Assembly: GCF_019145475.1 (NCBI RefSeq)
Contig: NZ_JAHTKI010000020.1
Span: 24,039-88,038, forward strand
Length of the DNA stretch: 64,000 nucleotides
DNA from: Pseudomonas botevensis
Lineage (GTDB): Bacteria; Pseudomonadota; Gammaproteobacteria; Pseudomonadales; Pseudomonadaceae
Direction of reading: 5' to 3'
Shown here piece by piece: positions 38,120 through 46,549 of this stretch. The notes beneath the pieces were generated by a model that was not told where the DNA came from, did not search any database, and saw only the letters and a list, made by a program, of their open reading frames with translations. The position numbers and the translations under genes were made by a program. Every line of letters starts with the position of its first letter. The stretch's first letter is position 1.

Positions 38120-40699
38120 TTACTCGACTTGCAGGTTCTTGAATGGCGCCAGCTTAATCCATTGCGCGAGCGCCTCGCCAGGCAATGGCGCCGAGAAGAA
38201 GTTGCCTTGGCCGATCTCGTAGCCCTGGGCCTTGAGAATGTCGCGCTGATGCGCCGATTCAATCCCCTCGGCCACCACCTGCAAGGAAAGCCCCTTGCCG
38301 ATACCGATCACCGATTCGCTCAAGGCGCGGCATGAGTTGTCATGTTTCAGGTCGTCGACGAAACTCTTGTCCAGCTTCAACTCGCTGATGGGCAGACGCC
38401 GCAGATAGCCGAGGCTGGAATAACCGGTGCCAAAGTCATCGATGGCCAATCGCACGCCCAGGACGTGCAGGTCGCGAATGGTTTTTTCGGTGGCCAGACT
38501 GTTGGAAAGCAATACGCCTTCGGTCACTTCCACGCACAAGTCGGCGGGTTGCAAAGCGCAGCGTTGCAATTGTTGATCGATCAGCCCCGCCAGATTCAGA
38601 TTGTGAAAGTTGATTGGCGATAGATTGATCGATATCGACGGCACCCTCAAACCTTGTCGACGCCACTCGGCGAGCTGCTCGCAGGCCTCGCGCAACACCC
38701 ATTGGCTCAAGTCATTGATGAGTCCGCATTCTTCGGCAAGCGGAATGAATTGCAGCGGGGAAATAGTGCCCAGCGTCGCGTGCGACCATCGGGCCAACGC
38801 CTCGACACCGACCAGCCGCCCACTCGCCAGATGGATCTGCGGCTGATAATGGAGTTTCAGGTCATTGCCGGTGAGGGCTTCACGCAGCGCCGTTTCCAGC
38901 ATCAATCGTCCTTGCGCGATCCTGTTCATCTCTTCGAGAAAGAAAGAAAAACTGCCGCGCTCGGTGCGTTTGGCCTGGTACATGGCGATGTCGGCGCGGT
39001 GCAACAGGCTTTCCATGTCTTGACCATCACCCGGAAACAGACTGATCCCGATGCTCGCCGAAACCACGACCGAGGTGCCCGCGATCGTCGTCGGGCTGCT
39101 CAGGATGCTCCGCAGACGCTCCAGAAAAACCGTGACATGTGTCGCGTTCATCCGTGGCAGGACCAGCACGAATTCATCACCGGACAACCGCCCGACAAAG
39201 TCAGATTCACGCAGCACGCTGCGCAAGCGTTGCGCCATGACCCGCAGCAACTCGTCCCCCGACGCGTGACCGAGGGCGTCGTTGACTTGCTTGAAGCGGT
39301 CGAGATCGACAAACAGCACGGCGAGTTCGGCGTTCTCCCGTGCCATTTCGAGAATGCAGCGCTGTGCCTGGGACATCAGGAAGTTGCGATTGGGCAGGCC
39401 GGTCAAGGCATCGTAGAAAGCCATTCTGCGAATCGATTGCCGGGCTTCTTCCCGTTCCAGCGCCAACATGCACAAGTGCGTGCCCGCCGCCACCAGATGG
39501 GTGTGCAGCGGATCGGGGCCGCGACATTCCCGGAAGTACAGCGCGAACGTCGCCACGATCCGTCCGGAGCCGTTGCGCACGGGGATCGACCAGCAGGCGC
39601 GCAGGCCCGACTCTTTCGCCAGCGCCTTGTAGTCGGCCCATAGCGGGTCGTTGTTGATGTCCGTCACCAGCACTGGTTCGCCCCGGTAGGCGGCGGTTCC
39701 GCACGACCCGGCGACGGGGCCGATCGATAAGCCCTCGATGGCCCTGGAGTAATGCGACGGCAGACCCGGACTGGCCAACGGGTGCAGAACGCCTTCCATG
39801 TCCACGCCCAGGATCGACACGATCACCTCGGGAGCGATGCGCTCGATTTCCTGGCACATCAGCGTCAGCACGCTCTCCAGCGACTCTTCTTTGAGCAGCG
39901 CGCTGATGACCTTTTCCTGCAGCACCTCATGCAGCTTTGACTGGGTGATGTCGGTCAACACGATCACGATGTTATCGATCTGCCCCTGGGCGTCGAACAC
40001 CGGCGTCGAGGACACGTGGACCCACAGTCGCTGACCGTTGCGCTTGCTGATCAGCGCGCTGTCTTCGTGGGGCTGACCGCAGAGAATCTTTTCCAGCCTC
40101 GGCTCCGCAGGTGCCTGGGCGTGGATATCCGAGACGAAGAACGTCAACGGTGATTGCCCGATCACGTCCTCGCGGGAATAACCGAGCAACCGGATGAGTC
40201 CGTCATTGACATAGATCAGCCGTGCATTGGCATCGACGATGCAGGTGGCGGAACTGGTGACATTGACCGACATGGACAGCAAGCGGTGTTCGATGTCTTT
40301 GAGGCGCAGTTGCGTGACGTCCTTGAGGAAGGCCGCGTACAGGATTCGCTCGCCGAGGGCGATTTTCGAGATGGACATCGTGCCCCAGCGTTCTTCGCCG
40401 TCCTTGCGCACGATCTGGATGTCGCGGCTGACCCCGACAATCTTGTTGATCCCGGTCTCGCGGTTGGCGCGGACATAGTCATCGTGATGGGTGCGCAGGG
40501 GATACGGGACCAGGGTGCTGACGTTGCTGCCCAACACTTCCAGACGTGGGCAGCCCCAAAACCGTTCGGCAGCGGTATTGAAGAACACCACACGGTTTTG
40601 ATCATCGATGATCACCACGGCGTCGATGGCCTGTTCCAGGGTCTGTACGAAGAAGTCTTCGGCCTCGTCGCCGCTCGTCAGTCCGACTTTTGCATTCAT
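38120..40699 (-). CDS. PAS-PAS-GAF-GGDEF-EAL protein, DosP-like heme-sensing c-di-GMP phosphodiesterase
   Basis: An 859-residue soluble signalling enzyme (867 if a GTG at 40723 is used). The first PAS (~20-130) closely follows the oxygen-sensor PAS of E. coli DosP and FixL: LRTHHDDYVRANRETG places a His where the proximal heme ligand sits, while the DosP distal Met is Val (GVSRD). A second PAS (~145-260), a GAF domain (~280-425), a GGDEF domain with an SGDEF signature near 505 and a full EAL domain (VEALARW near 629, DDFGTGYSS near 750) follow. The intact EAL motif predicts c-di-GMP hydrolysis; the GGDEF domain may bind GTP as an activator or be weakly active. The gene is divergent from a paralogue with the same GAF-GGDEF-EAL core. 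Confidence 0.9.
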   Translation of the reverse strand: MNAKVGLTSGDEAEDFFVQTLEQAIDAVVIIDDQNRVVFFNTAAERFWGCPRLEVLGSNVSTLVPYPLRTHHDDYVRANRETGINKIVGVSRDIQIVRKDGEERWGTMSISKIALGERILYAAFLKDVTQLRLKDIEHRLLSMSVNVTSSATCIVDANARLIYVNDGLIRLLGYSREDVIGQSPLTFFVSDIHAQAPAEPRLEKILCGQPHEDSALISKRNGQRLWVHVSSTPVFDAQGQIDNIVIVLTDITQSKLHEVLQEKVISALLKEESLESVLTLMCQEIERIAPEVIVSILGVDMEGVLHPLASPGLPSHYSRAIEGLSIGPVAGSCGTAAYRGEPVLVTDINNDPLWADYKALAKESGLRACWSIPVRNGSGRIVATFALYFRECRGPDPLHTHLVAAGTHLCMLALEREEARQSIRRMAFYDALTGLPNRNFLMSQAQRCILEMARENAELAVLFVDLDRFKQVNDALGHASGDELLRVMAQRLRSVLRESDFVGRLSGDEFVLVLPRMNATHVTVFLERLRSILSSPTTIAGTSVVVSASIGISLFPGDGQDMESLLHRADIAMYQAKRTERGSFSFFLEEMNRIAQGRLMLETALREALTGNDLKLHYQPQIHLASGRLVGVEALARWSHATLGTISPLQFIPLAEECGLINDLSQWVLREACEQLAEWRRQGLRVPSISINLSPINFHNLNLAGLIDQQLQRCALQPADLCVEVTEGVLLSNSLATEKTIRDLHVLGVRLAIDDFGTGYSSLGYLRRLPISELKLDKSFVDDLKHDNSCRALSESVIGIGKGLSLQVVAEGIESAHQRDILKAQGYEIGQGNFFSAPLPGEALAQWIKLAPFKNLQVE

Positions 40700-41330
40700 T
40701 GCTGCCAGTTTCCATGCAACCACCGCGCTTTATCCGTAAAGGCCTGTGGGACACCCTGAAACCCTCTAGACCGGAGGGGGAACGCGTACATTTGACGTTG
40801 AAAAAACGCGAGTTCAATTGCCCGATTCAAAAGCTGAGAATAGTCGTGTTGTGGCGAACTTACGAAAAACGCGGCGCAGGTCGCGACTTACTCTCCGCAT
40901 TGCCTCCATGATAATCATTGCGATGAATAATCATCCTTCCCGCGGCAGGCTCTTTGGTATGCCATAAACAGCAACTTGAATCGGAATGACTGATTGTCAG
41001 ACACGTTTTTGTAAGCATCTAAGAGGAAAGGAATTTAGTTGGATTTTCTGACCGTTTGACCAATAACGACTGCAAAAAAACAGGTCGATGCGCAGATTTA
41101 ACCATTTCAATCCAACATGGCTTTCTTATAGAATTCGCCGCCTTGATGGCTCCTCGCCATTAGCGTCTCCCGAAACGACAACTCTGCCATACCGCGCGGT
41201 GACTTTCTATCCGGTACAACCCTGCGCATTAAAACCCTCTAGTACGAGCCTGGACCGCTGGCCAGAAACTTTCGGCCGGGCTGATTCTTTTACAAAATTT
41301 CCCTGGCTGTCCAAGACAGAGGAGGATTAT
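40700..41330. other. Long divergent intergenic region between two GGDEF-EAL genes
   Basis: About 630 bases upstream of both signalling genes. It is AT-richer than its neighbours and includes a Fur-box-like element at 40908-40934. An in-frame extension of the right-hand gene back to ATG 41088 is open, but it lacks a convincing ribosome-binding site and encodes low-complexity sequence before the first membrane helix, so I treat it as leader. Confidence 0.5.
40908..40934. promoter_or_regulatory. Fur-box-like AT-rich element
   Basis: ATGATAATCATT (40908-40919) matches 12 contiguous positions of the 19-base Fur consensus, and GATGAATAATCAT (40922-40934) repeats the motif once more. Overlapping degenerate hexamers of this kind are typical of Fur sites. 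The flanking consensus positions do not match, so iron control is only a suggestion. Confidence 0.35.
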
Positions 41331-44135
41331 TTGCTTCGCAAGCTCGCAGTGCCTCGTGGTTTGAGGACGGTCCTGGCTACCGCTCTGGTATTTCAATGTG
41401 CAACTTTAATCCTTAGTTTCTGGCTGGTGACCAGCAACCAATCGAGTATCGGAACCCTGTCCAATGTCGCAGTCGACCAAGTCGATGCGGTGGCGGAAAC
41501 CGTTCAACACTTGATGGAGGCGCGGCTGTCCCTGTCGCGCGCCAACACCCGTATCGTACTGTTCAATTCCGTTCCACAGGAGATGGTGCAGCACGCGCGT
41601 ATGGAGTTGACCCTGGCGAATGAATCGTTCGACCGTTTTCTCACTCGCACCCGAGTTGATGAAGAAAACCATATTCGCGTCCAGGCACTAAAAGATGTCT
41701 ATTCGCGTTATGTGAATGTACTGAATCAATTGCTCAAGTACACCGGGGCTGGCGATGTGCAATGGGCACTTGCGCAACCGGTACAGGATATTCAAGAGGA
41801 ATTTTTACTGGAACAAAAGAACTTCATAAGATATGGCAATAGCGTCAGCAAGACTTCACTTCAGTCGATGGGTGACCGATTTGAAATATATATGGCTGCC
41901 GCCGCGATGATTCTTTTTCTGGTATTGGCGACGACCTTTTTCTTTTTGTACATCATCAAGAAAGTAGAAAAGAGCCGGCTGCTTAAAATTGCAGTCAATA
42001 GAACCGACAGCGCCATTGTCGTAACCAACTCGAATGGCATCATTACGTATGTCAACGAAGGCTTTGTGCGTATGTTGGGTTATGAGGCATCCGATCTGGT
42101 AGGGAAGAAACCGGACGAGGTGTTTTATGGTCGGCATACCGATCAGGATGCGATCTTTTCCTTTAGAAACAGCATCCAGAGCGGCGTCAGTCACACCACT
42201 GAGTTGCTGGTCTACAACAAGTCAAAGAATCCTTTATGGGTGCGTGTGGTTGCCAACCCGGTGTTGGACCCTGAGGGCGTTCAACAGGACGTCGTGGCGA
42301 TCGTGACAGACATCACCGAAGCCAAGATGAACGACGAGTTGCAGTTCAAGGTGCTGAGCGCCATGGCCCGAGAAGAGTCGCTTCCCGATGTCATGAAGCT
42401 GATTTGTCTGGAAATCGGCCGTATCGCCCCCGAAATCGGTGTTTCGATCAGGCAGTTCGATGAGCATGGCTGCCTTCCGCTGGTCGCGGAGTTCAACTTG
42501 CCGGAAGGGTTGATTCAGTCATTGGAGAACCTTGCCGAGCGCTCCATCCTGAAAAAAATGGATGCGCAACAAAGTATCATGTTGAACTTCACTGATCCCG
42601 CATCGTACACGGGCGATTGTGTCGATCATGAACTCTCGCAATCACTCGGTTTTACCGCTGGCTGGATCAATACCATTCGCTCCAACAACGGACGCATCCT
42701 GGGCACGTTGACCCTTTATTATCGCGAGAATCACCTTCCGGCAGCCCAACAGTACCGGTTGCTGGAAACCAGCCTGAAACTGTGTGCGCTCGCCCTGGAG
42801 CGCGATAGTTTCATCAACGATATTGAACGGCTGGCCTATTACGACAGCCTGACGATGTTGCCCAATCGGCGCATGTTGATGATGAAAGCCAACGCGATGA
42901 TTGCCAATGCTCAACGCGCGCAATCTTCCATGGCGGTGTTGTTCATCGACATTAATAAATTCAAGCAGATCAATGACTCGCTCGGGCATGCCGCCGGGGA
43001 TTTGCTGCTGTCGGAAATTGCCAGGAGACTTCAGGGTTCGGTACGGGGCAATGATTTTGTCAGCCGCCTTTCCGGGGACGAGTTCGTGATTATTCTTTCG
43101 CCTTCCAATGCCGAACAGTCGATTGCCTTTTCAGAAAGAATGATGAGCAAACTGGCGGAACCGATGATGTTGAACGATGTAAAAGTCGTGCCTTCCGCCA
43201 GTATCGGCATCGGTATTTACCCCGACCACGGCAGCGACATTCAGTCGTTGCTGTTACATGCCGACCAGGCGATGTACAAGGCCAAGTCGGCCGGTCGTCA
43301 GGTCATTGAAGTCTTCGATCCGGTGGTTACTCCTCCGGTCGAGGACGAGCTGACATTGAGCCTGGCAGTCAAGGATGTGCTGGCGTCGGATCAACTGGCG
43401 ATGCATTACCAGCCCCAGATCATGCTCGACGACTACCGGTTGTTTGGCGTCGAGGCGTTGGTGCGCTGGTGTCATCCGCAACTTGGAGACATTCCGCCGA
43501 GCCGCTTCATCCCCTTGATGCGCGATGAAGGCATGATGCCCGAGCTCAATCGCTGGGTACTCACCGAAGCCTGTCGGCAGATGGTCCAATGGCGCGACGC
43601 CGGGCTTGTGGTCCCGCACATGTCGGTCAATATCTTTCCGGTGGCCTTTCGCGACAGAGCCATTGTCGAGTTCATCCAGACGTTACTGGCCAGACATGAA
43701 TTATCACCTTCCTGTCTGACGCTGGAGGTCACCGAAGACTTCATCCTGGACGCGACCGACACGGTGATATCGGTCATCACCGAGGTCCGGCAACTGGGGG
43801 TCAGTCTGTCCATTGACGATTTCGGCACCGGTTACTCCAGCCTGAGCTACCTGCTGCGCCTGCCCGTCAACGCGATCAAGCTGGACAAGAGTTTCATCGA
43901 CGATATCGAAAAAAGTGCAAGCGCCCGCACGCTCGTTCAGTCGATTGCGGGTATCTGTCATAGCCTGCAATTGAACATCGTTGCCGAAGGGGTCGAAACC
44001 GAGGGGCAACTGGAGATCCTTCGAGAGCTGGGCTATCACGTCGCGCAGGGTTATTGCTTCTCTCGTCCGCTGGAGCCGGAGGATCTTGCGCTGTGGGTGC
44101 ATGAGCGTTCGCATTCATACCTCTCCCGGCAATAG
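41331..44135 (+). CDS. Membrane 4HB-PAS-GAF-GGDEF-EAL c-di-GMP enzyme
   Basis: A 934-residue inner-membrane signalling protein. TTG 41331 is chosen as start because GAGGAGG ends five bases before it and the product then begins LLRKLAVPRGLR followed at once by a membrane helix (~15-33); an ATG at 41088 would add 81 unexplained residues. A periplasmic four-helix-bundle-like sensor (~35-185), a second helix (~186-208), PAS (~215-330), GAF (~345-490), GGDEF with SGDEF near 580, and EAL with VEALVRW near 706 and DDFGTGYSS near 830 follow. EAL residues look complete, so net phosphodiesterase activity is likely. It shares its GAF-GGDEF-EAL core with the divergent soluble protein (compare EESLPDVMKLICLEIGRIAP with EESLESVLTLMCQEIERIAP). 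Confidence 0.88.
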   Translation: MLRKLAVPRGLRTVLATALVFQCATLILSFWLVTSNQSSIGTLSNVAVDQVDAVAETVQHLMEARLSLSRANTRIVLFNSVPQEMVQHARMELTLANESFDRFLTRTRVDEENHIRVQALKDVYSRYVNVLNQLLKYTGAGDVQWALAQPVQDIQEEFLLEQKNFIRYGNSVSKTSLQSMGDRFEIYMAAAAMILFLVLATTFFFLYIIKKVEKSRLLKIAVNRTDSAIVVTNSNGIITYVNEGFVRMLGYEASDLVGKKPDEVFYGRHTDQDAIFSFRNSIQSGVSHTTELLVYNKSKNPLWVRVVANPVLDPEGVQQDVVAIVTDITEAKMNDELQFKVLSAMAREESLPDVMKLICLEIGRIAPEIGVSIRQFDEHGCLPLVAEFNLPEGLIQSLENLAERSILKKMDAQQSIMLNFTDPASYTGDCVDHELSQSLGFTAGWINTIRSNNGRILGTLTLYYRENHLPAAQQYRLLETSLKLCALALERDSFINDIERLAYYDSLTMLPNRRMLMMKANAMIANAQRAQSSMAVLFIDINKFKQINDSLGHAAGDLLLSEIARRLQGSVRGNDFVSRLSGDEFVIILSPSNAEQSIAFSERMMSKLAEPMMLNDVKVVPSASIGIGIYPDHGSDIQSLLLHADQAMYKAKSAGRQVIEVFDPVVTPPVEDELTLSLAVKDVLASDQLAMHYQPQIMLDDYRLFGVEALVRWCHPQLGDIPPSRFIPLMRDEGMMPELNRWVLTEACRQMVQWRDAGLVVPHMSVNIFPVAFRDRAIVEFIQTLLARHELSPSCLTLEVTEDFILDATDTVISVITEVRQLGVSLSIDDFGTGYSSLSYLLRLPVNAIKLDKSFIDDIEKSASARTLVQSIAGICHSLQLNIVAEGVETEGQLEILRELGYHVAQGYCFSRPLEPEDLALWVHERSHSYLSRQ

Positions 44136-44240
44136 TCTTTGTCCAGCCGGCCGATTTTTCCCCTGTCGGCTGATCCCTAACATCGTCTCCAGGCCGCCAG
44201 CAATCAGGCTCCAGCGGCCTTCAACGAGACGGTGAACATC

Positions 44241-44501
44241 ATGACCTTGAAGAAAACGGCGCTGCTTTTGATCCTCGGCACCTTCGGCGCACATGCTTAT
44301 GCAGCGGACAGCGCAGAAGCCAACGCCACCCCGATCGAAACCTATGATTACGCGACCAGACTGGATATCGAACACGTCATCTCCATCACCGAACCCGCCA
44401 ACGAATGCGCGCCGGTTCCGGTACAGATGACCTACGAAGACTCCTACGGCGAACGCCATGTTCTGCAGTATCAAGTGATGGGCACCGGCTGCTCCAGTTG
44501 A
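44241..44501 (+). CDS. DUF2790 small secreted protein
   Basis: An 86-residue protein with a signal peptide (MTLKKTALLLILGTFGAHAY, then AA) and a mature DUF2790 domain: TYDYATRLDIEHVISITEP, a YEDSYGERHVLQYQVMGTGC ending, and two cysteines that could pair. These small periplasmic proteins are frequent in Pseudomonas; function is unknown. GTG 44232 is an alternative start. The gene converges on a LysR gene across a hairpin. Confidence 0.85.
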   Translation: MTLKKTALLLILGTFGAHAYAADSAEANATPIETYDYATRLDIEHVISITEPANECAPVPVQMTYEDSYGERHVLQYQVMGTGCSS

Positions 44502-44506
44502 GTCCG

Positions 44507-44555
44507 GTGCAGACGATGGAGGGTCGACACTCCATGTCTGCGGCACTCAGTTTTT
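44507..44555. terminator. Hairpin between convergent DUF2790 and LysR genes
   Basis: GTGCAGAC-ATGGAG (44507-44521) pairs with CTCCAT-GTCTGC-GCAC (44530-44546) with two small bulges, around a GTCGAC loop. TTTTT follows at 44551 on the + strand. It is likely to stop transcription from the left; it also touches the LysR stop codon. Confidence 0.55.
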
Positions 44556-45479
44556 AGCGCTGACGATGGCCTGATTCGCCGCAAGCATTTGCGGAATCGA
44601 TTGCTTGAGAAACTCCACCCACGTCTTGATTTTCGCATCGACGAACCTGCGCGACGGATAGATCGCGAACAGGTTCAACTCCTCCAGCCGATACTCCGGC
44701 AATATCCGCACCAGCGTTCCCGCCCGTAATCCCTCCACGGCCGATGCAATCGGCTGGATACCGATTCCTATGCCTTTCCTGATCGCAATGCTCATGCCGT
44801 CGGCGGTGTTGATGTGCAGGGGCGACACGGGAATAGTGATGGTTTCCATGCCGTCGGGTCCTTCGAACGTCCAGTTCTCCACGGGCATGACCGTGTTGAC
44901 GATCCGTAGGCACTCGTGTTCGCACAGCGCGGCGGGGGAGTCGGGTGTGCCGTGTTTTTCCAGATAGGCCGGCGCGGCGCAGAGGATGCTGTAGGTGATG
45001 CCGAGCCGTTGCGCGACGAAGCCGGAATCCGGCAGGTCGCGGGCCAGCACGATGGACATGTCGTAGCCTTCCTCGAGCAGATCCGGGACGCGATTGGTCA
45101 GGGTCAGGTCGAACATCACCGTGGGGTGAATCTCGCGGTAGCGGGCGATGGCGTCGATCACGTAATGGTTGCCGATGGCGGACATGGTGTGGATCTTCAG
45201 CCGGCCAACGGGCAGGGTCTGGGCGGCCCCGGCTTCTTCATCGGCCTCGCGCACGTCATCGAGGATTTTTTCGCAGCGTTGCAGGTAACGCACGCCGGCT
45301 TCGGTGAGGGCCAGGCGGCGGGTCGTGCGGTTGATCAGGCGGGTGTGCAAGCGTGCTTCGAGGCTGGAGACAGTTTTGGAGACGTTGGTTGTGGTGGTGT
45401 CGAGCAGTTCGGCGGCGGCGGTGAAACTGCCGGTCTGGGCGACTGCACTGAAGAACCGCATGCTCTGGAAGACGTCCAT
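44547..45479 (-). CDS. LysR-family transcriptional regulator
   Basis: A 310-residue LysR regulator with an N-terminal winged helix (TAAAELLDTTTTNVSKTVSS at residues 21-40) and an effector-binding domain. The NVSKTVSSLEARLHTRLINR recognition region and PVENWTF segment fit the CrgA-like LysR group. It lies downstream of the aldo/keto reductase operon on the same strand but beyond a terminator, so it is a separate unit. Its target is unclear; the reductase/efflux operon is the closest candidate. Confidence 0.92.
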   Translation of the reverse strand: MDVFQSMRFFSAVAQTGSFTAAAELLDTTTTNVSKTVSSLEARLHTRLINRTTRRLALTEAGVRYLQRCEKILDDVREADEEAGAAQTLPVGRLKIHTMSAIGNHYVIDAIARYREIHPTVMFDLTLTNRVPDLLEEGYDMSIVLARDLPDSGFVAQRLGITYSILCAAPAYLEKHGTPDSPAALCEHECLRIVNTVMPVENWTFEGPDGMETITIPVSPLHINTADGMSIAIRKGIGIGIQPIASAVEGLRAGTLVRILPEYRLEELNLFAIYPSRRFVDAKIKTWVEFLKQSIPQMLAANQAIVSAKN

Positions 45480-45525
45480 GGTTTTGGCCTTGTTGGGGTG
45501 CAGGGATTATAGGTGCGCGGCCCGG

Positions 45526-45557
45526 AAAAACAGCCCTCTCCCGGAGAGAGAGGGCTG
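45526..45557 (-). terminator. Rho-independent terminator of the efflux/reductase operon
   Basis: Read on the minus strand, CAGCCCTCTC (45557 downward) pairs with GAGAGGGCTG (ending 45531) and is followed by TTTTT (45530-45526). It lies 24 bases past the aldo/keto reductase stop. Confidence 0.88.
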
Positions 45558-45580
45558 CGACCTGAATCACGCGCAAAACT

Positions 45581-46534
45581 TCAAGCCGAACGCGCCGGAA
45601 TAAACCCCGGAACCCCAGTCTCCACCACCGAATTGAAGCGAATCCGCGTCGTGATCTCGTCCTTGATCTCATGCATGGCCCGATGCGGCAGGGTGCTGAT
45701 GTCGACGTTTTCCTGAATATGGCTCGGCGTCGCCGAGGTCGTCAGAAACGCCGTGCCGCGCTGCACCGCCCAGGCCAGCAACACCTGCGCCGGCGTTTTC
45801 TGCACACGTTGGGCGATGCCGGTAATCACCGGCTCCTGCAGCACATTTGGCACCATGCCATGCCCCAGCGGAGCAAACGCAAGAACGATAATCCCGTGCT
45901 CTTTGCAGAACGCCAGCAGTTCCCATTCTGGCAGGTACGGGTGCGACTCGATTTGCACCACCGCCGGTTTGATCCGCGCGACGGCGACGATTGCCTTGAG
46001 GGCGTCGAGGGTGATGTCCGACAGACCGATGGACTTGCAACGGCCTTCATCGACCAGGCTTTCCATGGCGCGCCACGTCTCCAGCAGCGTCACGCCGCCG
46101 TCGTAGATGACGTGCCCGTAAATGTCCCGTGGGTCCTGATCGTCCCCGGCCTGGAACGCGAACGGCGTGTGGATCAGGTAGCAATCGATGTAGTCGACCT
46201 GCAGCCGCTGACAGCTCGCTTCGAACGCCGCTCTGACCCGCTCGGGACGGTGGTTGGTGTTCCACAGTTTGGTGGTGATGAACACCTCTTCGCGGCGGAT
46301 GCGGCCTGCGTCGAAGACTTGCTGGAAGGCCACGCCAATCTGCTCTTCGTTGCGGTAGCGCTCGGCACAATCGAAGTGGCGAAAACCGGCCTCCAGCGCA
46401 CATTTGACCGCCTCGGTGGTGGTGCCCGGATCGCGGAACAACGTGCCGAAACCCACCGCCGGCATCGCGCCCGCACCATTGTTCAGCGGCAATCGTGTGT
46501 CGCGCAGTTCATCGCGAATGACTTCGTAGCTCAT
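45581..46534 (-). CDS. Aldo/keto reductase
   Basis: A 317-residue NADPH-dependent carbonyl reductase with the full AKR tetrad: Asp55 and Tyr60 (FDCAERY), Lys89 (TTKLWN) and His122 (LIHTP). It would reduce aldehydes or ketones in the cytoplasm. Its ATG is only 15 bases after the stop of the outer-membrane factor gene, making it the last gene of the efflux operon. A reductase next to a multidrug pump suggests joint detoxification of reactive carbonyl compounds (inference). Confidence 0.92.
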   Translation of the reverse strand: MSYEVIRDELRDTRLPLNNGAGAMPAVGFGTLFRDPGTTTEAVKCALEAGFRHFDCAERYRNEEQIGVAFQQVFDAGRIRREEVFITTKLWNTNHRPERVRAAFEASCQRLQVDYIDCYLIHTPFAFQAGDDQDPRDIYGHVIYDGGVTLLETWRAMESLVDEGRCKSIGLSDITLDALKAIVAVARIKPAVVQIESHPYLPEWELLAFCKEHGIIVLAFAPLGHGMVPNVLQEPVITGIAQRVQKTPAQVLLAWAVQRGTAFLTTSATPSHIQENVDISTLPHRAMHEIKDEITTRIRFNSVVETGVPGFIPARSA

Positions 46535-46549
46535 GACGTTTCTCCGTCG

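Noticed and set aside
41088..41330. N-terminal extension of the membrane GGDEF-EAL protein
   Set aside because: No ribosome-binding site at 41088, while GAGGAGG precedes TTG 41331 at ideal spacing just before the first membrane helix.
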